Assembly (NCBI GenBank): GCA_029936425.1
Contig: JAPYSU010000021.1
Coordinates: 1 to 47,647 of the forward strand
Direction of reading: 5' to 3'
Length of the DNA: 47,647 nucleotides
From: Litorimonas sp.
GTDB lineage: Bacteria; Pseudomonadota; Alphaproteobacteria; Caulobacterales; Maricaulaceae
Positions 24,553-31,854 of this stretch are shown piece after piece. Positions within the stretch are counted from its first letter, which is position 1. Each line of letters begins with the position of its first letter. Made by a program: the position numbers and the translations under genes. Below the pieces are notes generated by a model that saw nothing but the letters and a program-made list of their open reading frames with translations, was not told the DNA's origin and made no database searches.

Positions 24553-25617
24553 ATGACTTATCTAAAAACAACTTCCATTGCTATGGCACTCGCCGCCATT
24601 CTGGGCGCGGGTAGCGCTTTTGCTGGGGACACACCCCCCACATTTTCAGACTTAGATACGGATGCTAATGGCCAAGTGTCATTCTCTGAATTTGCGAAAT
24701 ATAAAGAGAAAGAGGGGAAAACCCTTACAAATGCTCAGCGTCAATTTAATGTGATTTCAGGAGGAAGCGAAAGTTTCTCAGCTGAACAATATGAAAAATC
24801 ATTTGCTGTAAAAGGCGAAGTGGACGCTAGGGAAACTGACTCTGTTGTTGTCATGCCATCTGATTCAACCGCTGTAAAAGGGGCTGTAGACTCTGGAGTG
24901 ATCGTTGATGAGTTCGATGAAACTCCAGACGCGGATCCGCAGGCCCAAGACGCGCAGATCCAAGACGAACAATCTATGTCTGATGACGCCATGGAGACTG
25001 AGACTGAATCTATGGAGATGGATGAAGAGCCTGTGGAAGCCGAAACCATGGACACTGAGTCCACGATGGAGACAGACCCAGTCGACGCTGACGCAACGCT
25101 GGACACTGAGACGGACGTCCAAACCGAAACAGATGTCGAGACTGACATAGGTTTGGAAGAAAATGAAATTGCTCTGGATCCGGACGTTCCTTCCGCATTT
25201 GAGACGACAACCGACTCTGACGTACAAGTCGAAACTGGCGTAGAAGGTGATGCCATCTTACAAACGGATCCGGCACTTGAAAGTCCGACACTGGAAAATC
25301 CGGCTCTTGAAAACGAGGTCATGTCAGACACGGAGACGACGATTGACTCTCCTCAAGTTGAGGGTTCTGACCTCAACATAGATCCGACCGTAGACGCCGT
25401 AACGGGCGAGAATGACACCTCTTACGAGACTGAATTCTCCGTACCGGAAGCGCCGGAAACGCCCACTTTAGACGAGACTGACCCTGTGGTGGAATCAGAG
25501 ATGGAAAGTGATGTTGAACTACAGGAAAACATGACTCTTGAAGAAGATTCCGATGTAGACCTCGACATTAAATCTGATGTTGAAACTGATCTGGAAAGTG
25601 AATCAGACCCTAACTAA
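24553..25617 (+). CDS. Secreted EF-hand protein with long acidic repeat tail, third paralogue
   Basis: A 354-residue exported protein. The signal peptide ends near AFA-GD (about 24) and one canonical EF-hand loop DTDANGQVSFSE lies at 35-46, followed by the family helix (KTLTNAQRQFNVISGGSE). From about residue 85 to the end the chain is an Asp/Glu/Thr/Val low-complexity tail with many DTETDV-, METESM- and VETDI-like units. It has almost no basic residues, so it is extremely acidic and probably disordered or extended on calcium loading. Such tails bind divalent cations or matrix (inference). A ribosome-binding site AAAGGAA and a downstream terminator mark it as its own transcript. Confidence 0.85.
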   Translation: MTYLKTTSIAMALAAILGAGSAFAGDTPPTFSDLDTDANGQVSFSEFAKYKEKEGKTLTNAQRQFNVISGGSESFSAEQYEKSFAVKGEVDARETDSVVVMPSDSTAVKGAVDSGVIVDEFDETPDADPQAQDAQIQDEQSMSDDAMETETESMEMDEEPVEAETMDTESTMETDPVDADATLDTETDVQTETDVETDIGLEENEIALDPDVPSAFETTTDSDVQVETGVEGDAILQTDPALESPTLENPALENEVMSDTETTIDSPQVEGSDLNIDPTVDAVTGENDTSYETEFSVPEAPETPTLDETDPVVESEMESDVELQENMTLEEDSDVDLDIKSDVETDLESESDPN

Positions 25618-25639
25618 GATATCTCTTTTTTGATAATAG

Positions 25640-25670
25640 CCCGTTCCGCGAAAGTGGAGCGGGTCTTTTT
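25640..25670 (+). terminator. Intrinsic terminator after the third EF-hand gene
   Basis: CCCGTTCCGC and GTGGAGCGGG form a 10-pair stem (two G-T pairs) around a GAAA tetraloop, followed by TCTTTTT. It ends the transcript of the acidic EF-hand gene. Confidence 0.9.
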
Positions 25671-25716
25671 ATCTGCATCCAAAACTGACTTAAACGTGCC
25701 CGAATAAATTCCCTAA

Positions 25717-26355
25717 TTAGTCCTCTGAGCGAACCAACCGAAGAAAGGGTCTTTTAGGCGTTGGTGCCTTTGGCGATTCCTTTGGCGGCTCCGGCACATA
25801 TTCCGGCAAGAAGGGTTCAATTTTTGGATCGCTGAAATCGACATCCGGTTTCTTCATAACCTGATCTTCGGGCATATCCTCTTCGATCTGCCTGACGCGC
25901 GGCGTAAAGTTTTTACGTCCGAATCCCTTTTTCGAGCTTAGGCCTTTTTTTGGCTTCGAGGCCCAGCCTCCAGCGGAACGGCTATAATCCGCGTCCGGGT
26001 CATGTTCGGAGGCTTCGGAACTTCTTTTAGCTTTAAGCTCTTTGACCTTTTTATTCATGCGCGAGACGACCTGCCTTTGCGCCGAAGACAAGGCATCCCC
26101 CGCGCGCCCCTTTTCCGGATCATGAAAAGCCGAGCCATATTTTTCGAGACGTTCGAGTACGCTCTCGCCAAACTCGTCTTCAAATTCGCTAATATGGTCA
26201 AGCTCTGTCAGTTTGGCATGGAGCCTGGCAATCTTGCGCCGCGCATTACGGGCAGATCGCTCCCGCGACTTCGCCATTTTATCACGGAAAGCGCTTTGCG
26301 CCTCGTCTCGCGCCGCCTGCTCCTCTTGCCATTGCTGCTTGTCATAATCGGACAT
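25717..26355 (-). CDS. Hypothetical charged protein, 212 residues
   Basis: No family recognised. The first 110 residues are helical and highly charged (KQQWQEEQAARDEAQSAFRD, RKIARLHAKLTEL), with coiled-coil character. The second half is low-complexity, Lys/Ser/Gly-rich (KPKKGLSSKKGFGRK) and then Pro-rich (EPFLPEYVPEPPKESPKAPT). No signal or TM segment is seen. It is on the minus strand beside the gapR-like gene, 53 nt away, and could share its transcript. A DNA- or RNA-associated role is only a guess from composition. Confidence 0.7.
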   Translation of the reverse strand: MSDYDKQQWQEEQAARDEAQSAFRDKMAKSRERSARNARRKIARLHAKLTELDHISEFEDEFGESVLERLEKYGSAFHDPEKGRAGDALSSAQRQVVSRMNKKVKELKAKRSSEASEHDPDADYSRSAGGWASKPKKGLSSKKGFGRKNFTPRVRQIEEDMPEDQVMKKPDVDFSDPKIEPFLPEYVPEPPKESPKAPTPKRPFLRLVRSED

Positions 26356-26408
26356 GAAGGCCGTGTAGCAGAAAAAGAACAGAAGCGGAACACTTAATCT
26401 GTATTACC

Positions 26409-26675
26409 CTATTGGTCGGCAACAACTTCCATATACATGTCGAGCAGGGCTTCCTGCTCCGCCCGTTCAGACGCGTCCTGCTTGCGTAGTGAGATCACCT
26501 TTCGCATCACCTTGGTATCAAACCCAAAGCTTTTTACCTCGGAATAGACTTCGCGAATATCTGTCGCCAGTTCGGCTTTCTCGGCTTCCAAACGCTCGAT
26601 ACGGGCGATGAACTGTTTCAATTTTTCGCGGGTGGCCTGACCCATTTGGTCAGCGCGGTCTGCATCGGAAATCAT
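26409..26675 (-). CDS. gapR: GapR-type DNA-binding protein (DUF2312/UPF0335)
   Basis: An 88-residue, all-helical protein. Family features are LKQFIARIERLEAEKAEL, then DIREVYSEVKSFGFDTKVMR and KVISLRKQDASERAEQEALL, typical of GapR (UPF0335). In Caulobacter, GapR is a tetrameric protein that clamps overtwisted DNA and helps replication by stimulating topoisomerases. Identity by family is strong; a direct demonstration is from other species. It is preceded by a 174-nt intergenic region shared with a divergent small membrane gene. Confidence 0.9.
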   Translation of the reverse strand: MISDADRADQMGQATREKLKQFIARIERLEAEKAELATDIREVYSEVKSFGFDTKVMRKVISLRKQDASERAEQEALLDMYMEVVADQ

Positions 26676-26849
26676 AATGACCTCTTATTTCCTAAAATTC
26701 TGTTGAAGGGTCTGGTATCGCGTCAACGCGCTGCCTGCTATGGGCGGGTGCAGAGGAAATTGTGGACAAGCGAATTCGTCGCAATCTTACCTCTGCCCTT
26801 TTGACGTATAAGTCCCTATAAGGGTTAGTAAATTTGCAAGGAGAGCCGA

Positions 26850-27050
26850 ATGCTCTATATTTTATATGCACTGACAATCGCCTCATTTCTCTATGTATTG
26901 TTCACACTGGTCATGGGCGCAAAGTCTATGGGCGGCAAACAAACCGGCGATAGAGAGAAATCCAATATCTGGATGCGCCGCCGGGTTGTCGCGCAAGCCG
27001 TCGCCATTGGACTGCTTATCCTGACGGTTTACGTCAAAACCAGAGGCTAG
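26850..27050 (+). CDS. Small twin-TM protein (HIG1-like)
   Basis: A 66-residue membrane protein with TM helices at about 2-25 and 46-62 and a polar loop (GGKQTGDREKSNIWMRRRV) between. Proteins of this type, related to the HIG1/hypoxia-induced family, commonly sit directly before a corrinoid adenosyltransferase gene in alphaproteobacteria, as here with a 4-nt gap. The ATG has a GGAGAG site upstream. Role unknown; HIG1 relatives act near respiratory complexes. Confidence 0.8.
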   Translation: MLYILYALTIASFLYVLFTLVMGAKSMGGKQTGDREKSNIWMRRRVVAQAVAIGLLILTVYVKTRG

Positions 27051-27054
27051 GCTC

Positions 27055-27630
27055 TTGGTCAAACTCAACAAGATATATACCCGCACGGGGGATGACGGTT
27101 CGACCGGCCTCGTTGACGGCTCTCGCCTGTCCAAATCGGCCTTGCGCGTCAGAGCCTATGGAGATGTCGACGAAACCAACGCCGTAATCGGTCTGGTTCG
27201 GCTTCACCTGGAAAACCGCCCGCTTGATGACATGTTCTCGCGCATTCAAAACGATCTTTTCGATCTCGGCGCAGATCTGGCAACGCCGCTCCCAAAAAAG
27301 GGCGAAGCCGATAGCGAATACGCTTTGCGAATAGTGGAAAGCCAAACAACGCGTCTTGAAAAAGAGCTCGACAGTCTCAATGAGGATCTCGAGCCGCTAA
27401 AAAGCTTTGTCCTGCCCGGCGGAACCCCACCGGCGGCTTATTTGCATCAGGCGAGAACCGTCTGCCGGCGGGCCGAACGTGTCTGCGTAGCTCTGAGCGA
27501 AGTGGACGACGTCAACCCGCATGCCATTCAGTATCTGAACCGCCTGTCGGATTACCTATTTGTGGCAGCCCGTTGGACAAATGATCAGGGACAAGCCGAC
27601 GTTAAATGGGTGCCCGGCGCCAATCGATAA
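27055..27630 (+). CDS. Cob(I)alamin adenosyltransferase, PduO type
   Basis: A 191-residue enzyme that transfers the adenosyl group of ATP to cob(I)alamin. N-terminal KIYTRTGDDGSTGLVDGSRL is the ATP-binding signature. The helical bundle motifs RVRAYGDVDETNAVIGL, FVLPGGTPPAAYLHQARTVC (with Arg-rich RRAERVC) and LNRLSDYLFVAAR are all present. It begins with a TTG codon 4 nt after the twin-TM gene, so low or coupled translation is likely. The organism therefore uses adenosylcobalamin (inference). Confidence 0.93.
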   Translation: MVKLNKIYTRTGDDGSTGLVDGSRLSKSALRVRAYGDVDETNAVIGLVRLHLENRPLDDMFSRIQNDLFDLGADLATPLPKKGEADSEYALRIVESQTTRLEKELDSLNEDLEPLKSFVLPGGTPPAAYLHQARTVCRRAERVCVALSEVDDVNPHAIQYLNRLSDYLFVAARWTNDQGQADVKWVPGANR

Positions 27631-27663
27631 GCCGCGCCTGTTTAGAACTGGCTTGGATATACC

Positions 27664-28275
27664 CTATTCACCTGTCTTGAGGTGTTTTGTAAGCCGCGCC
27701 GCCATTTCCGTCGGGGTTGTACGCCCATAGAAAAAATCGACAAATTTTCCGTCCGCGCCCATCAGATACATTATGTCTGAATGATCGACTGTATATTCTG
27801 CGGCGCTTTCCGGCGTTGGCACTTTAGAGGAATAGACCTTGTAGGCGGCTTTGACAGTCGAAACTTCTTCCGGAGTTCCGGTAAAGCCTTGCAACCCTTC
27901 CGGGAAACCATTGGCCTCAACATATTGGGATAAGGATTCAACCGTGTCGCGTTCAGGGTCCACGCTTATCAAAACATAGCCGATATCATCGCCTTTATCG
28001 CCCAGAAGGCTTTGAGCCTGACCCATTTTCTGTAAGGCCGTCGGACAAACATCCGGGCAATAGGTGAACCCGAAATAGATTAAATGCGGTTTCCCGGTGA
28101 GCGTCTCTTCGTTTACGCGCTCCCCATTTTGATTAACGAGCGAAAACTCGCCGCCAATATCCGCCTGTCCTGATGTGACAGTTTTACCAGCCTGGCCAGA
28201 CGTGCCTTCGTTTGGACCGCAGGCCGCAAGGCTCATAGCCGCAACTGACATCACTAGAAATTTTGCAAAAGGCAT
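27664..28275 (-). CDS. SCO family protein (SCO1/SenC/PrrC-like lipoprotein)
   Basis: A 203-residue exported thioredoxin-fold protein. The lipobox LAAC places the lipidated Cys at 19. The copper-binding CPDVC motif is at 73-77, and a downstream conserved His (YTVDHSDIMYLMG) completes the site. SCO proteins deliver copper to cytochrome c oxidase and can relay redox state. It is divergent from the RegB-like kinase, echoing the Rhodobacter prr/reg locus where senC/prrC neighbours these regulators. In the classical order senC and regA are together; here regA follows regB instead. Confidence 0.94.
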   Translation of the reverse strand: MPFAKFLVMSVAAMSLAACGPNEGTSGQAGKTVTSGQADIGGEFSLVNQNGERVNEETLTGKPHLIYFGFTYCPDVCPTALQKMGQAQSLLGDKGDDIGYVLISVDPERDTVESLSQYVEANGFPEGLQGFTGTPEEVSTVKAAYKVYSSKVPTPESAAEYTVDHSDIMYLMGADGKFVDFFYGRTTPTEMAARLTKHLKTGE

Positions 28276-28418
28276 ATTGGCTCTCTGATATAAAAACTTT
28301 CGAGCTATGGCATATCCAAGCCCGCCTAGAATGCGTATAAACCAATTATGACTACTGCACTATCCCTTAGACTTTGTCAGATTGACGCGATGGGGACCAT
28401 ATTATCTGAGCGGCGGCT

Positions 28419-29765
28419 GTGAACGCGGCCCCTGATATCAGCCTGCCACTCGGACTGAGCGAAATGGCCGATCCGCCCAAGCCGCCCGCACGGTCTATGG
28501 GCCGGCTTCGGCGCTATACTCTGGTGCTTTTGCGCTGGGGGGCTATTGGCGGTCAGGCTCTGGCGTTATTAATTGTCAGCCAGTTATTTAACTATCCGCT
28601 TCCGGTCCTCGCCTGCTCCCTCGTTGTCGGGGTTAGCGTTGTCGTCAATCTCGCCATAACCACGTTATTTCCGCTGGAACGGCGTGTCGGCGAATTAGAA
28701 GCACTTCTTCAGCTTGGCTTTGATATTATCCAATTGGCCGTACTGCTTTGGCTGACTGGCGGCATCACCAATCCTTTTGCGCTTCTCTTTCTCGCGCCCG
28801 TTGTGACGAGCGCGACGACCTTATCTAAACCCGTCCTGCTGACGCTTGCTGGTTTAGCCACCGTGCTGTCCCTCTGGCTGGTGTTTCATTACCGTCCTTT
28901 GCCCTGGGATCCTGCCGCGCCTCTTGATTTACCTCTCCTCTTTCGTCTCGGCGTCTGGACGGCAATCATTGTCGGCTCCATCTTTACCTCCCTCTATGCG
29001 TGGCGCGCGACCAAAGAGAGCCGCAAAATGGCCGCCGCCCTGGCCGCAACTGAAACCCTTTTGGCGCATGAACATAAACTCTCCGCTCTGGGAGGCCTCG
29101 CCGCGGCCGCCGCGCATGAGCTGGGCACCCCTCTCGCCACTATTCAGGTTGTTGCCAAGGAAATGAGCCGCGAAATTCCGGAAGGTACCTCTTTGTCCGA
29201 AGACGCCGCCCTTCTCTTATCTCAGGCCCAGCGTTGCCGCTCCATTCTGGAACAGCTTTCCCTGCGCGGCGATGAAGGCGATGCCATTCATGATCAACTC
29301 TCCCTTGAAGATCTGTTCGAAGAAGCCGCTGAGCCCTTTATTGATATCGACCCGGATATTACGATCGAAACCTATGGCGAAGGCCCTGAACCCGCCCTGC
29401 GCCGTCAGGCCGAGCTGCTCTACGCCATGAAAAACTTTGTCGAAAACGCTGTGGATTTCGCCCGCGACCAGGTCAATCTCACCGGTCATTGGACAGAAGA
29501 TTACATTACTCTGACGATAGATGATGACGGGCCGGGATTCGATCCCACAATTCTGGGTCGGCTTGGCCAACCATATGTGACCATGCGAACCCGGCAAAAA
29601 ACCAAACCCGACCGCGCCGGAGGCTTGGGGCTCGGTGTCTTCATTGCAACGACCTTAATTGAACGCACCGGGGGAGCCGTGCATTTCAGCCGGGCTCCGC
29701 TTGGCGGCGCAAGAGTGGAGGCGAAATGGCCAAGAAAATCCTTGATACTGCCGAGAACCCAATAA
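28419..29765 (+). CDS. regB: RegB/PrrB/ActS-family redox-sensing histidine kinase
   Basis: A 448-residue membrane sensor kinase. About six TM helices fill residues 40-195, with the ubiquinone-binding GGITNPFALLFLAPV near 114-128. The phospho-acceptor region AAAAHELGTPLATI has His233. A downstream Cys (RCRSILEQL) lies where I recall the redox-active Cys of RegB. Catalytic N-box KNFVENAVDFA and GLGLGVFIA complete the ATPase. It regulates photosynthesis, respiration and CO2 fixation genes in relatives. It starts with GTG; regA follows 123 nt downstream and an SCO gene is divergent. Confidence 0.93.
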   Translation: MNAAPDISLPLGLSEMADPPKPPARSMGRLRRYTLVLLRWGAIGGQALALLIVSQLFNYPLPVLACSLVVGVSVVVNLAITTLFPLERRVGELEALLQLGFDIIQLAVLLWLTGGITNPFALLFLAPVVTSATTLSKPVLLTLAGLATVLSLWLVFHYRPLPWDPAAPLDLPLLFRLGVWTAIIVGSIFTSLYAWRATKESRKMAAALAATETLLAHEHKLSALGGLAAAAAHELGTPLATIQVVAKEMSREIPEGTSLSEDAALLLSQAQRCRSILEQLSLRGDEGDAIHDQLSLEDLFEEAAEPFIDIDPDITIETYGEGPEPALRRQAELLYAMKNFVENAVDFARDQVNLTGHWTEDYITLTIDDDGPGFDPTILGRLGQPYVTMRTRQKTKPDRAGGLGLGVFIATTLIERTGGAVHFSRAPLGGARVEAKWPRKSLILPRTQ

Positions 29766-29888
29766 GAGAAGACGGCTTTTTGCATATCTATTCAGCTCTT
29801 TTGACGCTGTCACACGTAGACAGAATGGGATAAAACAGAATTATCCTGACGGACGGCTCTATAAGACAGAGAGGATGAGACAAGAGTT

Positions 29889-30434
29889 ATGACTGAATAT
29901 GACTTACCGAATGATGCCAGTCTTTTAATTCTGGACGATGACGGACCTTTTCGGACGCGTCTCGGGCGCGCCCTGGAGCAACGCGGCTTCACCGTCGAGA
30001 CCGCCGAGACTGTGACAGAGGCCAAAGCCATCGCACGGTCTAAACCACCGGCTTTCGCCGTTCTGGATATGCGGCTTGAGGATGGAAACGGATTAGACGT
30101 CATTGATCTGCTCCACCAGACCCGCCCGGATTGCCGCATGGTGATGCTTACGGGATATGGGAATCTGGCGACAGCCGTTTCGGCGGTAAAACGCGGCGCG
30201 GTAGATTATCTGGCCAAACCTGCTGACGCAGATGATGTCTGCAAAGCGCTCCTCGCGAGCAAGGGCGAAGCGCCCGAGCCGCCGGAAAACCCCATGAGCG
30301 CAGACCGCGTGAGGTGGGAGCACATTCAGCGCGTTTACGAGCTTTGCGGGAAAAATGTCTCGGAAACCGCCCGGCGACTTAATATGCACAGACGCACCTT
30401 ACAACGCATCCTCGCCAAACGCGCGCCGAGATAA
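29889..30434 (+). CDS. regA: RegA/PrrA/ActR-family response regulator
   Basis: A 181-residue two-domain regulator. The receiver has DDD at 16-18, phospho-acceptor Asp60 (VLDMRLEDGNG), Thr in MLTGYG and Lys in LAKPAD. A Fis-type HTH C-terminal domain, HIQRVYELCGKNVSETARRL then NMHRRTLQRILAKRAPR, is nearly identical to RegA/PrrA. It is phosphorylated by RegB and activates anaerobic and redox-regulated genes in relatives. It stands behind regB with a 123-nt gap; the linker contains a Pro/Glu-rich hinge (EAPEPPENP). Confidence 0.95.
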   Translation: MTEYDLPNDASLLILDDDGPFRTRLGRALEQRGFTVETAETVTEAKAIARSKPPAFAVLDMRLEDGNGLDVIDLLHQTRPDCRMVMLTGYGNLATAVSAVKRGAVDYLAKPADADDVCKALLASKGEAPEPPENPMSADRVRWEHIQRVYELCGKNVSETARRLNMHRRTLQRILAKRAPR

Positions 30435-30509
30435 TTCGTAATTGAACGATTTATTGTTCAGGCATTTCCCGAAGCGTTATATTTGAGCCGTATAACTATT
30501 TGAACAACA

Positions 30510-31574
30510 CTACTCAGCTTCGTCCTGAGATATTTCTGACAGTGTAAATACGGTTCCGTCAGAGGTTGATTTAACTTCAATCTCGGCCTGAACATTCTGC
30601 GCGAATGTTGTCATCAAGCGCGTGCCGAGCCCGCCATTTTCCTTCTTTTCTTTCGGGGGCTTTTTCTTATCTCCTTTATTATTCATGCCGCACCCATTAT
30701 CTGAAACAGTGAGCGCCCAAGGCTCGTTTTGATTGGCCACAAAAGAAATATGAATCAACCCGGTTCTGTCGTCCGGGAACGCATGTTTAAAGGCATTGGT
30801 GACAACTTCATTTAAGATGAGGCCAAGCGCCACAGCTTTATCTCGCTCCATGCGGTATGACGCCGCCGACAATGTAATATCTATAGATGAGTCAGACGCA
30901 AACGCCTTTCTGAGACTTTCACAAAGCGCCTTCAGATATTCCGCAATATCTATATTTTCCTGAAAATCGCCGGAGCTATAGATCGAATCATGTATGGCCG
31001 CGAAACTATTGACTCGCGTCGACGCCATTTCCAAAGCCTCTTTCACTTCAGAGGATTTGTGACTCCGGCTTTGCATGTTCAAAAGCGCTGAAACCATCGC
31101 AAAATTATTCTTCGTCCGATGTTCCAATTCCCGAATAAGAAGCGTCGTTGTTGTAAGTTGGCGGTCTCTTTCCATTGTCGCCAGGCGGATGCCGCGTCTG
31201 AAAATTTCTGCAAACAACAGAATAAACGAAGCCGCAAACCCATTTACAATTGTGCGGGCGGCGTCCCCCTCTATTTCAAATGAAAAAGAGCGCGGCTCCG
31301 GCAGTACAAAATACCAAGCATGTAAGAAAGCAAACAGAAATGTTGTCAGTCCGGATTGCCAACGTCCGTATAAGGTGGAGATAAGTATAGCAGGGTAAAT
31401 AAGGGAAAAAGGCCCGGCGGCGGCAAAAATGGCGTCGACCAGCGCGCGAGCAAAAACGGCCATCAGAAAACAGCATAGTCCAAAAATGATTTGGATTCCT
31501 ATGGTAGGAACTCTTTTAGAAAATTTGTCGACGACATCAAATTCGACGAGTCTGTCACGCCCTTTAACTAGCAC
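30510..31574 (-). CDS. Membrane-bound HisKA_2-type sensor histidine kinase
   Basis: A 354-residue kinase. The N-terminal 120 residues hold about four TM helices in a KdpD-like (DUF4118) arrangement, with GPFSLIYPAILISTLYGRW and WYFVLPEPRSFSF between helices. The kinase core is the HisKA_2/HWE-like type: RELEHRTKNNFAMVSALLNM has the phospho-acceptor His. ATPase boxes are LGLILNEVVTNAFKHAFPDD and NGGLGTRLMTTFA. Family members often act in general-stress and light/redox signalling in alphaproteobacteria. I moved the start to GTG at 31574, where GGGAGGGG lies directly upstream; the longer frame to 31709 runs up to the tRNA gene and lacks support. Confidence 0.88.
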   Translation of the reverse strand: MLVKGRDRLVEFDVVDKFSKRVPTIGIQIIFGLCCFLMAVFARALVDAIFAAAGPFSLIYPAILISTLYGRWQSGLTTFLFAFLHAWYFVLPEPRSFSFEIEGDAARTIVNGFAASFILLFAEIFRRGIRLATMERDRQLTTTTLLIRELEHRTKNNFAMVSALLNMQSRSHKSSEVKEALEMASTRVNSFAAIHDSIYSSGDFQENIDIAEYLKALCESLRKAFASDSSIDITLSAASYRMERDKAVALGLILNEVVTNAFKHAFPDDRTGLIHISFVANQNEPWALTVSDNGCGMNNKGDKKKPPKEKKENGGLGTRLMTTFAQNVQAEIEVKSTSDGTVFTLSEISQDEAE

Positions 31575-31711
31575 AAGGCCCCTCCCGAAGCCGCTTCCCC
31601 GCAGACGCTTCGCGCATGTTTTTCTTATAATTTGTGAGCCGTGGCAATCAGATTCTTGCTTCCTGTAAAAAAGAAGACCGAAATCTGAAATTTTAAATGA
31701 AAGCCGCACCG

Positions 31712-31785
31712 TAGTGGGAGGGGGACTTGAACCCCCGACCTCAGGATTATGAGTCCTGCGCTCTAACCAGCTGAGCTACCCCACC
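31712..31785 (-). tRNA. tRNA-Met (CAT anticodon, elongator type)
   Basis: Read on the minus strand the 74-nt cloverleaf has acceptor GGTGGGG paired with TCCCACT, D-arm GCTC/GAGC, anticodon stem CAGGA/TCCTG with loop CTCATAA (anticodon CAT), and T-arm GGGGG/CCCCC with TTCAAGT. The discriminator is A and no CCA is encoded, as usual in alphaproteobacteria. An isoleucine-CAU identity (lysidine) is the alternative; the acceptor stem and T-arm fit elongator Met better. Confidence 0.92.
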
Positions 31786-31854
31786 ATACGGTGCGAAGCG
31801 CGGCATATAGGACAGACGCGAGCCTCTGCCAAGCAGAAAAGTAAGTCCTGCGCC

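Noticed and set aside
24741..25331. Long Ser/Val-rich minus-strand frame opposite the acidic EF-hand gene
   Set aside because: It is the reverse complement of repetitive Asp/Glu/Thr codons, so openness follows from composition, with no ribosome-binding site.
31575..31709. Upstream extension of the HisKA_2 kinase to a GTG at 31709
   Set aside because: It abuts the tRNA gene, has no ribosome-binding site, and the GTG at 31574 has GGGAGGGG upstream.
31712..31785. tRNA-Ile (CAU, lysidine) instead of tRNA-Met
   Set aside because: Acceptor stem GGTGGGG and the G/C-rich T-arm fit elongator Met better than the Ile2 pattern; not fully excluded.
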